NCBI RefSeq assembly: GCF_032911225.1
Contig: NZ_CP136600.1
Span: 1,736,001-1,800,000, forward strand
Origin: Thalassotalea fonticola
GTDB taxonomy: Bacteria > Pseudomonadota > Gammaproteobacteria > Enterobacterales > Alteromonadaceae
DNA length: 64,000 nucleotides
Direction: 5' to 3'
This document shows positions 1 through 9,177 of the stretch, piece by piece; within the stretch, counting starts at the first letter, position 1; every line of letters starts with the position of its first letter. Position numbers and translations under genes: made by a program. A model generated the notes under the pieces. It made no database searches, was not told where the DNA came from, and saw only the letters and a list, made by a program, of their open reading frames with translations.

Positions 1-1
1 A

Positions 2-256
2 GACAGTATTTTATCACTCAACATTATGCCGCTAGATATCGGCAATTACATCACTAACGAGTTAAAGCAAGATGACTACAGTGCTAAGTTTGATGATATT
101 TTAGCACCCAGTGTGTTCATCTCTTATACCTCTAAAAGTAAACCCTTTGCTGTGTTGTTTGGTTTTCAAGACAAAATTAAAGTTGCCGAAGATTATGAAA
201 CAAATGGCATATTTTTGTCGCTAGTTTTTGACTTACCGATATACACAATTTACTAA
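2..256 (+). CDS. Hypothetical protein, possibly the C-terminal end of a gene cut by the window edge
   Basis: The reading frame is open from the left edge to a TAA at 254-256. The first ATG is at 26, but no stop precedes it in the window, so this may be the tail of a longer protein. The visible 76-84 residues have no signal peptide, no membrane segment and no motif I recognise. The neighbouring lipase-like gene on the same strand begins 383 bases downstream, so co-transcription is uncertain. Function unknown. Confidence 0.4.
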   Translation, partial: DSILSLNIMPLDIGNYITNELKQDDYSAKFDDILAPSVFISYTSKSKPFAVLFGFQDKIKVAEDYETNGIFLSLVFDLPIYTIY

Positions 257-639
257 TTTAAATTCTACTTTTAACATTATCTGTCAGATACTTATTGTGA
301 GGTACTGGCAGATTAAACCTTGGTCAACGAACGTTATTGGATAACACAGATCATTCTGTTAATTGGCAGTGATTGAAATGATAACGCAAAAATTTCGTAT
401 AAAATTCATACAACCAATAAACCTGAACTATAACTTATTGAAAGAATTTATTGTTGCTGATATTCATCATATATACCGGCGAGTACAGGCCAAGAGATAG
501 AAGGAAGTCACAATAATGCTTAGCTTAATAGGGAAAAACGAGTTTGTTATTTTCTACTATAATAATTAAGTCATTGTTATTCATCACTTAACAGTGCCAT
601 ATTTTTACCTACCTATGGATTGCGAAAAAAGGACTTATT
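257..639. other. Intergenic stretch, nothing recognised
   Basis: These 383 bases are AT-rich and hold no gene I can support. A 17-codon frame begins at an ATG near 516 behind a GGAAG-type sequence, but it is too short to call. The last bases carry AAGGA about 7 nt before the GTG start at 640. Confidence 0.5.
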
Positions 640-1922
640 GTGGAAAGCTTTTTAAATGAAGAATTATTCAATACCAACATATTAAGCTTTGCAATTGTAA
701 TTGAAGTGCGCCACTTAGTGTATTTTTCCCCGCTATTTCTGTTATTAATCGTTTCCATAGTTAAAAGCTATAAGGCCAGCATTTCCACAAAATCTGCCCC
801 ATCAGCGTTTGAGTTTTTTAAATACAAACACTTAAGAGCACTGCCCTTAAAGCGGATAGGATACAGTGACCGGTTAGCTTACCTACTCGCTGAACTATCG
901 GCTCTGGCTTATATCAAATTTGAAGGTGAGCAAAACACCGAAACTCATGAAAATAATGCGAATAACGTCGCAAGTAGTAAAGAATTTATCGAAACCACAT
1001 TAGCAAACAACCATTTTAGTGATATAAGCTTTTTTGATCATGGACCATTAGAAGGGTTTAGTTGTGTAAGCACCTTAAAAGAAAACCAGGAGCCATTTTT
1101 AGTCATTGTCTTCAGGGGCTCTGAAAAGAAAATAGATGACTGGCTCACCAATGCCGATGTATTGCCGGTAGAGCTAAAGCAAAACCGCAGTGTTACCTTG
1201 TCGCAGAAAACAACTAGGGAGAATAATAGTGAAAGACGCTTGGTCCATAGAGGTTTTTATAAAAGCTTCACCAAATCATACTCGAAAAAAACTGAATTGA
1301 GTGACTCAGCCACTAACACAACACAAACGTCTATTAAAGATGAGTTGCAAAGCCTGATCAACCAAACCAGAACAAAGCATGGTGAGCTAGCCGTTTATTT
1401 TACTGGCCACTCGTTAGGTGCAGCATGGGCAACAATAGCAACCAACCTGTTAACGGTTAAAGCACCATGCGCATGTTATAACTATGGTTGCCCACGGCTG
1501 GCCAACTATGGCTTTTATTTAAAAAACAAACATCCTATTTATCGCATTGTAAATTCTGCCGATATTGTAACTAGAGTCCCGCCGGGACCAACGTTTACCT
1601 TTACCATGTTATTTATGCTTAAATCATTAAAATATTTAACCGGTGCCATACCACTACTTACCAGGTTATTTTCGTATTTAATCAGTTTTTCGACAAACTT
1701 AAAGATTACCGCCACTACGGTGAACAACGATACTTAACAGATATGGCCAATAAACAATTTCATTTAGTTAGGTTGTTATACAACCCCAACTCAGCCGATA
1801 AATTTGTATGTTTTTGGCGCAATACGGTGCCCAATTGGTTATTGCCGATCAAGAGTCATTCGATCAATATTTATCGAATGAAACTAGCCAGCATAGCCAA
1901 AACAAAAAACACAGAGGCGTAG
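640..1922 (+). pseudogene. Class 3 lipase-like alpha/beta hydrolase, broken by a one-base frameshift
   Basis: The protein has an N-terminal hydrophobic segment (about residues 25-42), a lipase-3 type FRGS...DDWLTNAD stretch, the nucleophile elbow GHSLGAA (Ser258) and the acidic residue in SADIVTRVPP (Asp308). The frame ends at a TAA at 1735-1737. In the -1 frame from the T run at 1686-1690 the protein continues naturally (FFDKLKDYRHYGEQRYLTD...) to a TAG at 1920-1922 and contains HSINIY, with the expected catalytic His at 1857-1859. Six Ts instead of five would restore one protein of about 428 residues. The start is GTG with AAGGA 7 nt upstream. The next gene begins 7 bases after the restored stop, which suggests an operon. 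A sequencing error or a slippage site are alternatives to a true pseudogene. Confidence 0.8.
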
Positions 1923-1929
1923 AACTATC

Positions 1930-2790
1930 ATGACAGATACATTAGCAGCAGCACAAATTAGACAAATTAATGCCAGTGCCGCAAAAGAAGAATCGGAAGC
2001 GAAAAAATTAAACTATGAAGTAGAACAAGCCATGTCCGAAAATAAACTCCCCTTTTATCGACGTTCCTGGTTTGTAAAATCTGCCGTGGCTGGCATATTA
2101 ATATTCTCGTTTTTAGTGGGTTACATTGAATTAATATTTTTACCGGCCCAAGAAAAGCTTAGGCAAGAAACCGACAATGCCAATTATATCTTAAGGCAAA
2201 ATGAAGCAGAATTTAGTGCCGTTAAAGCCCGCCTAGAATTGTTACTTGAGCAGACAAAAATGGAAGCGATAAAGGCTGAACAACAAAACCAGTTGGCCAT
2301 ATTACAATTAACACAAGCAAAGGATTCGCTGAATATTATGCGAGTACAAATTGCTAAAACAGAGCAGAAACCGAGATTTAAAGCGGCTTCTAAAGCGTTA
2401 AACAAACAACTCAAAGACATCAACACGGCGCAAGAAAACATAGCGCAACAGTCAGCCAGACTTAGCACATTAAATACCGAAATTGTATCAATAGCAGATA
2501 AAGCGACGGTAACTGAGGGCTGGATTTATTTGGGACACTTCCCCGATAACAACTGGACCATTAAAAACATTGATATTGCCAATAATCAAAGTGCTAAACA
2601 AAACTCAAGGTATAAGTTAACAAATGACATTAACGTAAGAAACCAGCAGCCTAAGTTTTCATTTTCCGGTTATAAATTTGGTGCCATTAAAGGCAACCTT
2701 AATGCTGGACAAACAGTAAAAATAATAGGAAAGCCGATTAAAGTAGGATTTAGCAAAGTATGGGCGAAAGTGAAAGTGGAGCGAAAATAA
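1930..2790 (+). CDS. Membrane-anchored coiled-coil protein with possible SH3-like C-terminus
   Basis: This is a 286-residue protein of unknown function. A charged cytoplasmic N-terminus (1-45) is followed by one hydrophobic span (about 50-71). Residues 72-190 are rich in Q, E, K and A with heptad-like spacing, suggesting a coiled coil. The last 90 residues begin GWIYLGHFPDNNW and end in a beta-rich segment (LNAGQTVKIIGK...VWAKVKV) that resembles a bacterial SH3-like domain; this is an inference by eye. It lies 7 bases after the restored end of the lipase-like gene, so the two were probably one operon. It converges with the cold-shock/excalibur gene 33 bases downstream. Confidence 0.7.
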   Translation: MTDTLAAAQIRQINASAAKEESEAKKLNYEVEQAMSENKLPFYRRSWFVKSAVAGILIFSFLVGYIELIFLPAQEKLRQETDNANYILRQNEAEFSAVKARLELLLEQTKMEAIKAEQQNQLAILQLTQAKDSLNIMRVQIAKTEQKPRFKAASKALNKQLKDINTAQENIAQQSARLSTLNTEIVSIADKATVTEGWIYLGHFPDNNWTIKNIDIANNQSAKQNSRYKLTNDINVRNQQPKFSFSGYKFGAIKGNLNAGQTVKIIGKPIKVGFSKVWAKVKVERK

Positions 2791-2823
2791 CACTGAGGCC
2801 AAAAAAGTTGACCTCTACCCCCT

Positions 2824-3387
2824 TTAAAAACGAGAATCATTTTCACAAGGAATGCCATCGCGATCACCATCCATTTTTACCCCAGGACAGTGCCTAACAA
2901 AATACACTGCCTCGGCTCGTGATCTCATTTGGCTGCAATGCTGCCTGCCATCACAGCTAAAGTTATGAGAAACCGCGCTAAACTTTTTTCTTGGCTTTTT
3001 AACAGGCTGATAAACCGTCTTTTCCGTTACAACCTCTGTAGGTTTAGGAATGCTTGCTTGAAACTTTTCATATACGCTAAAACCAATACCACAGATAATG
3101 AGCACAGCAATCAAATTAGTTAATCGATTCGATGAGCGAGTACCACCTTTAGCAACTCTAAGCGTCGTTTCCTTTGCTCTAACGCCTTCGATACGACAAT
3201 GGCAGGCACGGAGCTTGCCATCACTTTGTTGCTCAACCTCAAAGTAAATAAAATCACTAATTTTGGGCGAACGGCTCATATGTTTTACGGTAGAAATATG
3301 AATGAACACATCTTTATTAAGTGCATCACACTTTATAAAACCAAAGCCCTTATCTTCATGCCAAGATGTTAACTGCCCTCTGTTCAT
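2824..3387 (-). CDS. Cold-shock domain protein with membrane segment and excalibur domain
   Basis: Residues 1-65 form a cold-shock (CSD) nucleic-acid binding fold with RNP1-like KGFGFIK (13-19) and RNP2-like DVFIHIS (26-32). One hydrophobic segment follows (about 88-106), then a basic linker. The C-terminus (about 143-187) is an excalibur-type domain with cysteines and the Ca-binding-like loop DGDRDGIPCE (173-182). Excalibur domains are usually extracytoplasmic, so the protein probably keeps the CSD inside and the Cys-rich domain outside. CSD proteins with other membrane tails such as DUF1294 are known; the biological role of this combination is not established. The gene is monocistronic-looking, with 74 bases to the next minus-strand gene. 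Confidence 0.85.
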   Translation of the reverse strand: MNRGQLTSWHEDKGFGFIKCDALNKDVFIHISTVKHMSRSPKISDFIYFEVEQQSDGKLRACHCRIEGVRAKETTLRVAKGGTRSSNRLTNLIAVLIICGIGFSVYEKFQASIPKPTEVVTEKTVYQPVKKPRKKFSAVSHNFSCDGRQHCSQMRSRAEAVYFVRHCPGVKMDGDRDGIPCENDSRF

Positions 3388-3461
3388 TTAAATCAATCCT
3401 TTATTTAACATCTGTAAGTAAGTTACTTAGCCCCTACTTCATTGTGAACGACTACACTAAG

Positions 3462-4454
3462 TTAACTGTGGTGTTTTTGTAAATATTTAATATGTGCTTT
3501 ATTGGTTTTTCTGCCACGTGGTAATCGATTTCGTTCAATAGTAGCTTCAAAATCATGCCTCTGTTCAGCACTGAAAATTTCCTCGTCAAACGATTTAATG
3601 TAGGCAAGTAGTTGTTTGGGATGACCAACATACTCTGGCATATCAGTTTTAAAATGAACATCACCGACAAACGCAATTAAAGAAACCAGCATCGATTTGT
3701 CCAAACCAAGCAAAGCCGCTAATTCACATATATGCCGATAGTTTTGACGAATAGGATTTTGAAACGAAACCTTGTTAGCAAAAATTACTTGAGTCCATAT
3801 ACGCCCTTTCTCTTCACCAAAGATCCAGCCTGTCATATGCTTGGTTTCAATCACAAACAAGCCATAACAAGACAACACCAAATGATCGATTTGTGTTGTG
3901 CCCTTACCACCATCAAGTGGCAAGGTAATATCATTTAGCACAATATAGTCAGCACTAAGTAAGTGCCTTTTCAAAAAACACTTAACTACCCACTCGCCTA
4001 TAAACCCTTTAAACCTAGGCGTTTTAACGAGCCCGGCAAGACACAGAAAAATAAATAAACCAACACCCCATGGCCAATAAGTCAAGAAAGGTGCCCATAA
4101 TATATTTGTGATCACATCACTCGGTTGTGTAGGTTGCACGCCAACCACAACATTCTTATCAGCAGAAGCTTTACCCGCACCATTGGCGGGCTCATTTTTT
4201 AATGACAGTAATGAGTTTTTATTTGTCTTCGGGTTATAAGCAATGGGCGCCTTACAGTGAGTAGTAAGCTGTGATTTGGTTTTCTTATATAAAGATGAGG
4301 ATTTGCCAACACGCTTTTCATAATCAAAGAGCTGCTTTTTCATCAATAGGCAGGTACCTTCAGTGTACTGCGTAGCAGCACAAACAGAGCCAACATAAAA
4401 AGGTAATAACAGAGCAAATATAAACGTCCTTTTCAACACAACATTCCTTTGCAA
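3462..4454 (-). CDS. NERD domain-containing membrane protein
   Basis: This 330-residue protein starts with a signal peptide-like segment (about 1-26, ending VCAA). It has a Cys-containing periplasmic stretch, a transmembrane segment (about 124-143) and a NERD (nuclease-related) domain at about 151-265. Diagnostic NERD positions are visible: GEWVV, TQIDHLVLS (Asp190) and VIETKHMTGWI (Glu203, Lys205), matching the PD-(D/E)xK-like core. NERD proteins are thought to process or bind DNA, but most are uncharacterised. The terminator of the polysaccharide locus lies between this gene and ugd, so it is transcribed separately. Confidence 0.85.
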   Translation of the reverse strand: MQRNVVLKRTFIFALLLPFYVGSVCAATQYTEGTCLLMKKQLFDYEKRVGKSSSLYKKTKSQLTTHCKAPIAYNPKTNKNSLLSLKNEPANGAGKASADKNVVVGVQPTQPSDVITNILWAPFLTYWPWGVGLFIFLCLAGLVKTPRFKGFIGEWVVKCFLKRHLLSADYIVLNDITLPLDGGKGTTQIDHLVLSCYGLFVIETKHMTGWIFGEEKGRIWTQVIFANKVSFQNPIRQNYRHICELAALLGLDKSMLVSLIAFVGDVHFKTDMPEYVGHPKQLLAYIKSFDEEIFSAEQRHDFEATIERNRLPRGRKTNKAHIKYLQKHHS

Positions 4455-4481
4455 ATCAATAAACTAAGCAATAGTAACAAA

Positions 4482-4521
4482 AAAGTCCCCTATAGCAATA
4501 AAAATTGCTATAGGGGGCTTT
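4482..4521 (-). terminator. Rho-independent terminator at the end of the polysaccharide locus
   Basis: The arms at 4482-4499 and 4504-4521 pair over 18 bases with one mismatch, around a 4-base loop. On the minus strand the stem is followed by a T run. It lies 25 bases after the ugd stop codon and marks the end of the long leftward cluster. Confidence 0.85.
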
Positions 4522-4545
4522 ATTATAATAATTAAGTGGTGCTAT

Positions 4546-5712
4546 TTAATCACTACCAAACAAATCACGTGTATAAACTTTATCAGCAACATCAGATAAA
4601 ATATTATCCATACGGTTCGAAACAATCACATCAGACGTAGCTTTAAATTCTTCAAGGTCATTGATCACCCGAGAATTGAAAAACTCATCTTCTTCCATTA
4701 CAGGTTCATATATTACTACCTCAATACCTTTAGCTTTAATGCGTTTCATTATTCCCTGTATAGAGGATGCTCTGAAGTTATCTGATCCAGATTTCATTAT
4801 TAAGCGATATATACCAACAACGTTAGGTTTTTTAGAAATTATTGCATTGGCGATGTAATCTTTGCGGGTTCTATTTGCTTCAACAATTGCACCAATCATG
4901 TTGTTTGGTACATCTTGATAATTAGCTAATAGTTGCTTGGTATCTTTCGGCAAACAATACCCTCCATAACCAAAAGATGGGTTGTTATAGTGTGAGCCAA
5001 TTCGAGGGTCTAAACTTACGCCTTCAATTATATGACGAGTATCTAAATCATGAACTTCTGCATATGAATCTAACTCATTAAAGTACGCGACACGCATAGC
5101 AAGATAAGTATTAGAAAACAACTTAATCGCTTCAGCTTCTGTAGAGCGTATAAACAATACTTCGATGTTTTCTTTAACAGCCCCTTGAACTAACAACTCA
5201 GAAAATACTTTAGCTCGTTCTGATTGTTCACCAATAATTATTCGTGAAGGATGTAAATTATCATAAAGTGCACTCCCTTCCCTTAAAAACTCAGGTGAAA
5301 AAATCAATCCATCACAACCAAATTCTTCACGAATTCGACGAGTATAACCAACGGGTACAGTTGATTTTATAACCATAACTGCGGATGGGTTTATCTCCAT
5401 CACATCTTTAATCACGGATTCAACCGATGCTGTATTAAAGTAATTGGTTTCAGGGTCATAATCAGTAGGCGTCGCGATAATGACATAGTCAGCCTCTGAA
5501 TAGGCAGTTTTTTTATCTAATGTTGCTGAAAAGTTTAACTCTTTATTTTCTAAAAAATCTGATATTTCAACATCAACAATAGGTGGCACACCGCGATTAA
5601 GCATTTCAATTTTTTCAGGAATGATATCAACAGCAACAACTTCATTGTGTTGCGCTAATAACATAGCATTTGAAAGGCCTACGTAGCCAGTACCGGCAAT
5701 AGCAATTTTCAT
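4546..5712 (-). CDS. ugd: UDP-glucose 6-dehydrogenase
   Basis: The enzyme oxidises UDP-glucose to UDP-glucuronate in the cytoplasm with two NAD+, giving uronic acid for surface polysaccharide. The N-terminal Rossmann motif GTGYVG is at 7-12. The catalytic cysteine in [12 protein letters not shown] is Cys253, and the C-terminal UDP-binding domain is complete. At 388 residues it has the length of the short Ugd form of E. coli and Vibrio rather than the longer TviB/WbpA enzymes. It is the last gene of the cluster, 15 bases after the aminotransferase, and is followed by a strong terminator. Confidence 0.93.
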   Translation of the reverse strand: MKIAIAGTGYVGLSNAMLLAQHNEVVAVDIIPEKIEMLNRGVPPIVDVEISDFLENKELNFSATLDKKTAYSEADYVIIATPTDYDPETNYFNTASVESVIKDVMEINPSAVMVIKSTVPVGYTRRIREEFGCDGLIFSPEFLREGSALYDNLHPSRIIIGEQSERAKVFSELLVQGAVKENIEVLFIRSTEAEAIKLFSNTYLAMRVAYFNELDSYAEVHDLDTRHIIEGVSLDPRIGSHYNNPSFGYGGYCLPKDTKQLLANYQDVPNNMIGAIVEANRTRKDYIANAIISKKPNVVGIYRLIMKSGSDNFRASSIQGIMKRIKAKGIEVVIYEPVMEEDEFFNSRVINDLEEFKATSDVIVSNRMDNILSDVADKVYTRDLFGSD

Positions 5713-5727
5713 AAAATCCGTCTCTGA

Positions 5728-6921
5728 TTATTTTTGTGCTTTATCTAACACTTCAGAAATCGCATTTGTCATTAATACAACTTCATCAATAGTTAAAGTA
5801 GGATGCACCAAAAACATTAGGCTAGTATCTCCTAGCTCACGTGCTACCGGTAACCTTTTCTCAGGTCTAAACCCAGTATTATCAAACGCCTTTTCTAAGT
5901 ACACTTCAGAACATGAGCCTTGCATACAAGGAATGCCTATAGTATTTATCTCCGCAACGATGCGATCTCTATCCCACCCTTCGGCTAACAATTCAGGTTT
6001 AACAAACACATAATATTTATAGTTAGCATGTTCCATATAATCAGGAACCCTTGGAACGCGGATACAATCAAACGAAGAACAAGTATCAGCGATCATGTCA
6101 GCATATTTACCACGTAAACTAAACCACTCAGGCATTCTACCTAATTGGATACGTCCAATAGCTGATTGCATTTCCGTCATGCGCCAGTTGGTACCAAATG
6201 ATTCATGTAACCATCTAAAACCTGGAGCATGTTCTCGCTCATAAACGGCTTCATAAGACTTACCATGATCTTTATAAGCCCACATTTTTCGCCATAAAGA
6301 TTCATCATTAGTTGTTACCATGCCACCTTCACCTCCGGTCGTCATGATTTTATCTTGGCAGAATGACCAACAACCAACATGACCTATAGAGCCAACAGAG
6401 CGGCCTTTATATTTAGCGCCATGCGCTTGCGCGCAATCTTCAATAACATATAAGTCATTTTCATCAGCAAGAGCCATTAACTCATCCATTTCACATGGAA
6501 GACCCGCTAAATGGACAGCAATTATCGCTTTAGTATTTGAAGTTAAAACATCACTCACAGTATAGTTTGTAATATTTTGGGTATTGGCATCAACGTCAGC
6601 AAAAACAGGGCGAGCACCAGCCGTAACAATTGCACTTGCTGAAGCTAAGAACGTACGAGAAGTTACAATCACTTCATCAGTATCAGAACCACCATTTCTA
6701 GCACCTATACCTAAAGCAACCAAAGCTAAATCTAAAGCAAGTGTGCCATTTGATAATGCTATTGCATTTTTGCTGTCAGTAAAGGCAGCAAACTCACGCT
6801 CAAACTCACGCCCTTCCTGGCCAGTCCAATAGTTAACTTTATTTGATAATAAAACGGAAGATGCTTTATCGGCTTCTTCTTGTAAAAAAGAAGGCCATGG
6901 TGAAAATTTGGTGTTTAACAC
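5728..6921 (-). CDS. DegT/DnrJ/EryC1/StrS family sugar aminotransferase
   Basis: This is a PLP-dependent aminotransferase that converts a nucleotide-linked keto sugar to an amino sugar. The PLP lysine is Lys191 in CQDKIMTTGGEGG, and the conserved SNGTLALDLAL (57-67) and EDCAQAHGA are present. It sits 1 base after the hexapeptide acetyltransferase and near PglC- and PglA-like genes, an arrangement reminiscent of N-acetylated diamino-trideoxy sugar synthesis (PglE-PglD-PglC). No PglF-like UDP-GlcNAc 4,6-dehydratase lies in the window, so the substrate is unclear; it could use a keto sugar made elsewhere. Length (397) is normal for the family. Confidence 0.88.
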   Translation of the reverse strand: MLNTKFSPWPSFLQEEADKASSVLLSNKVNYWTGQEGREFEREFAAFTDSKNAIALSNGTLALDLALVALGIGARNGGSDTDEVIVTSRTFLASASAIVTAGARPVFADVDANTQNITNYTVSDVLTSNTKAIIAVHLAGLPCEMDELMALADENDLYVIEDCAQAHGAKYKGRSVGSIGHVGCWSFCQDKIMTTGGEGGMVTTNDESLWRKMWAYKDHGKSYEAVYEREHAPGFRWLHESFGTNWRMTEMQSAIGRIQLGRMPEWFSLRGKYADMIADTCSSFDCIRVPRVPDYMEHANYKYYVFVKPELLAEGWDRDRIVAEINTIGIPCMQGSCSEVYLEKAFDNTGFRPEKRLPVARELGDTSLMFLVHPTLTIDEVVLMTNAISEVLDKAQK

Positions 6922-6922
6922 T

Positions 6923-7444
6923 TTAAACTATCCCTTTTTCTGTCAATAGTTCTTTTTCTAATTTTTGTATCAAATCTTTTCTTCTTTTCTTTATTGGTTT
7001 GCATGACTCTCCAACATAAACCGTCCAGGGTTTTAAATCTTTGCGAACCACACAGCCTGCACCAACTGCAGCTCCTTCCCCAATTGTAACCCCAGGAAAG
7101 ACAGTTACATTAGTCCCAAGAATTGCATGCTTTTCGATGATTATTTCTGAAGATGACACATTAGTATAATTTTCAGGTACAGTAGGGTTTGTCAGCCCCC
7201 CCCCAAGGAAATCATCACTACCCGTTATAATCCGGCAACCTGCACTTAATCCAGAAAAGTCCTTCATTACAAACTTCCCACCTCCGATAACGCTACAAAA
7301 TGAAGCAATATGTACAAACTTTCCTATTTTAGTTTGCTCTCCAGCATTTAAAAAAACAAAATCATCAATTTGAGAATAATCATCAACGAATAGATTTTGT
7401 GCGTTAATTATTTTTGCAAGATCATATATTTGTGCTTTCATCAT
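6923..7444 (-). CDS. Hexapeptide-repeat acyltransferase (LbH family)
   Basis: The 173-residue protein consists mainly of left-handed beta-helix hexapeptide repeats (IGKFVHIAS, ILGTNVTVFPGVTIGEGAAVGAGCVV) and ends with the WTVYVGESCKPIKKRRKDL type cap. Such proteins transfer acetyl groups from acetyl-CoA to sugars or sugar amines. Its start overlaps the end of the PglC-like gene by 23 bases and its stop abuts the aminotransferase start, so the three are probably translated together. N-acetylation of the amino sugar made by the neighbouring aminotransferase is the likely job (inference). Confidence 0.82.
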   Translation of the reverse strand: MMKAQIYDLAKIINAQNLFVDDYSQIDDFVFLNAGEQTKIGKFVHIASFCSVIGGGKFVMKDFSGLSAGCRIITGSDDFLGGGLTNPTVPENYTNVSSSEIIIEKHAILGTNVTVFPGVTIGEGAAVGAGCVVRKDLKPWTVYVGESCKPIKKRRKDLIQKLEKELLTEKGIV

Positions 7445-8051
7445 TACCCTTATCTTTATTTCCCGTAAAAGGGTACATAGTTACTTCACCAATTCCGGAA
7501 ATCCCTTCTTTTAAGAATACTTTTTTTATCGTTAAAAAGAGTATTTTTAGATCAAGAATAAAGCTTTGGTTCTCTACATACCACACATCAAATTTAAATT
7601 TATCTTCCCAAGAAATTGCATTACGTCCATTAACCTGTGCCCAACCAGTAATACCTGGTCTTACATTATGACGCTTCCTTTGTTCAGCAGAGTATAAAGG
7701 CAAATATTCAACTAAAAGTGGGCGAGGTCCTACTAAACTCATATCGCCTTTTAATACATTCCAAAGCCCTGGGAGTTCATCTAAGCTTGATGAACGTAGC
7801 TTTTCTCCAAATGGAGTTAGACGCTCTGAGTCTGGTAATACAGAACCACCACTATTAACAGCATCTCGCATACTTCGAAATTTAATAATTTCAAAAACAT
7901 CCCCGTTTAAACCAGGTCGCTTTTGACGAAATAATACTGGTTTGCCCAGGTTTTTAGCTATTTTTCGACTAACAATAAAAATAATGAGAGAAAAGAAAAT
8001 TAGAGCTATGGCAGAAACTACAATATCAAATAATCGCTTAAGCATTATCAC
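7422..8051 (-). CDS. PglC-like undecaprenyl-phosphate sugar phosphotransferase
   Basis: This is a monotopic phosphoglycosyl transferase that moves a phospho-sugar from a UDP-sugar to undecaprenyl phosphate, starting the repeat unit at the inner membrane. An N-terminal hydrophobic hairpin (about 8-30) is followed by the family motifs KFRSMRD, SLDELPGLWNVLKGDMSLVGPRP and RPGITGWAQVNGR. At 209 residues it is the short PglC/WcaJ-core type without extra N-terminal domains. The ATG at 8051 overlaps the preceding glycosyltransferase by 14 bases; a second ATG at 8045 is possible. Confidence 0.9.
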   Translation of the reverse strand: MIMLKRLFDIVVSAIALIFFSLIIFIVSRKIAKNLGKPVLFRQKRPGLNGDVFEIIKFRSMRDAVNSGGSVLPDSERLTPFGEKLRSSSLDELPGLWNVLKGDMSLVGPRPLLVEYLPLYSAEQRKRHNVRPGITGWAQVNGRNAISWEDKFKFDVWYVENQSFILDLKILFLTIKKVFLKEGISGIGEVTMYPFTGNKDKGNDESTNI

Positions 8052-9165
8052 TTCTCTTTAACTGCATTATTTCCAACAACGACTCATTAACCTTTTTGAC
8101 GTCGAATTTATCTTCAGCCATTTTTCTACTTTGATTAGCCATATCACTCCATTCATTTTGATTTTCAATAAACCAGACCATTCTATTAGCTAAAGAATTT
8201 ACATCTTGTTTCGGCACTAAAAAACCATTAAATCCATCAGTGACAGTTTCTCTACAACCTTCAACATTAGTAGTTAGTATTGGTCTACCAATACTCATTG
8301 CCTCTAATACTGTTCTTGGCATGCCTTCATGATAAGAGGCTAAAACAAAGATATGGCAGTTATTAATAAAGGGACGTACATCATTTGTTCCACCTAAGTA
8401 TTCAACAGCGTCCGAATTATGCCATTTCATTACCTCACTAATGGGAATACCATCGGGAGATGGATCTTCAGGACCAACTATTTGAAATCTAGCTTCGGGG
8501 TATTTAAATTTAACTTTCATTGCTGCTTTAGCAAATTCACGTAAACCTTTTTCACCGAGCAAACGAGCAATAGTTAAAAATACGGGTCTACCTACTGGTA
8601 AAGGTATATTTTCATAACGAGATAGATTAACACCTGAACCATAAACTCGTTTAGTTCGATCTGCGGGGACTATTTTTTGATCAATAAATACTTGTTGATT
8701 ATCTGGATTTTGGAAAATAACGGAAGAAGCCTTACTCAAAGCTAATTTATATAAACCCGTTGCAATGTTACCTAATAGATTACGTTTAAAGCCACCACGT
8801 TGAAAAGCAAAACCCAAACCAGTAATTAACCCATAGAATTGAGAATCGCTATAAAAACGGGCAGCTATTCCTCCCCAGATAACTGGCTTGATAGTATAAG
8901 CTATTATCTTATCTGGTTTTTCTAATTTGAAAGTTTTGTATAAGGATATTAGTACTTTCAAATCAGAAAAAGGATTTAATCCATTTCGTTCAATTGGGAA
9001 AGACTTAAAGCGACACCCCAAAGATTCTACATTTAGTTTCAAATTTGAATCTGCAAATGCAGCCATAGCAATCACCTCGTGCCCATTTCTCACCCATTCT
9101 TTAATCAAGTCCCCCCTAAAGTTAATTAAAGAATCAGGTAATCCTCCAATAATAATTATTTTCAT
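8038..9165 (-). CDS. Glycosyltransferase family 4 (GT-B fold), PglA-like
   Basis: The protein has a two-domain GT4 architecture. The N-terminal domain begins MKIIIIGGLPDSLINFRGDL, and the C-terminal domain has ARLLGEKGLREF and the nucleotide-sugar E-x7-E motif in EGMPRTVLEAMSIGRPI. It resembles PglA-type transferases that add the second sugar to an undecaprenyl-linked amino sugar, and it lies directly upstream of the PglC-like gene with a 14-base overlap. The acceptor and donor cannot be read from sequence. Confidence 0.85.
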   Translation of the reverse strand: MKIIIIGGLPDSLINFRGDLIKEWVRNGHEVIAMAAFADSNLKLNVESLGCRFKSFPIERNGLNPFSDLKVLISLYKTFKLEKPDKIIAYTIKPVIWGGIAARFYSDSQFYGLITGLGFAFQRGGFKRNLLGNIATGLYKLALSKASSVIFQNPDNQQVFIDQKIVPADRTKRVYGSGVNLSRYENIPLPVGRPVFLTIARLLGEKGLREFAKAAMKVKFKYPEARFQIVGPEDPSPDGIPISEVMKWHNSDAVEYLGGTNDVRPFINNCHIFVLASYHEGMPRTVLEAMSIGRPILTTNVEGCRETVTDGFNGFLVPKQDVNSLANRMVWFIENQNEWSDMANQSRKMAEDKFDVKKVNESLLEIMQLKRSDNA

Positions 9166-9177
9166 AATAATGATCTT

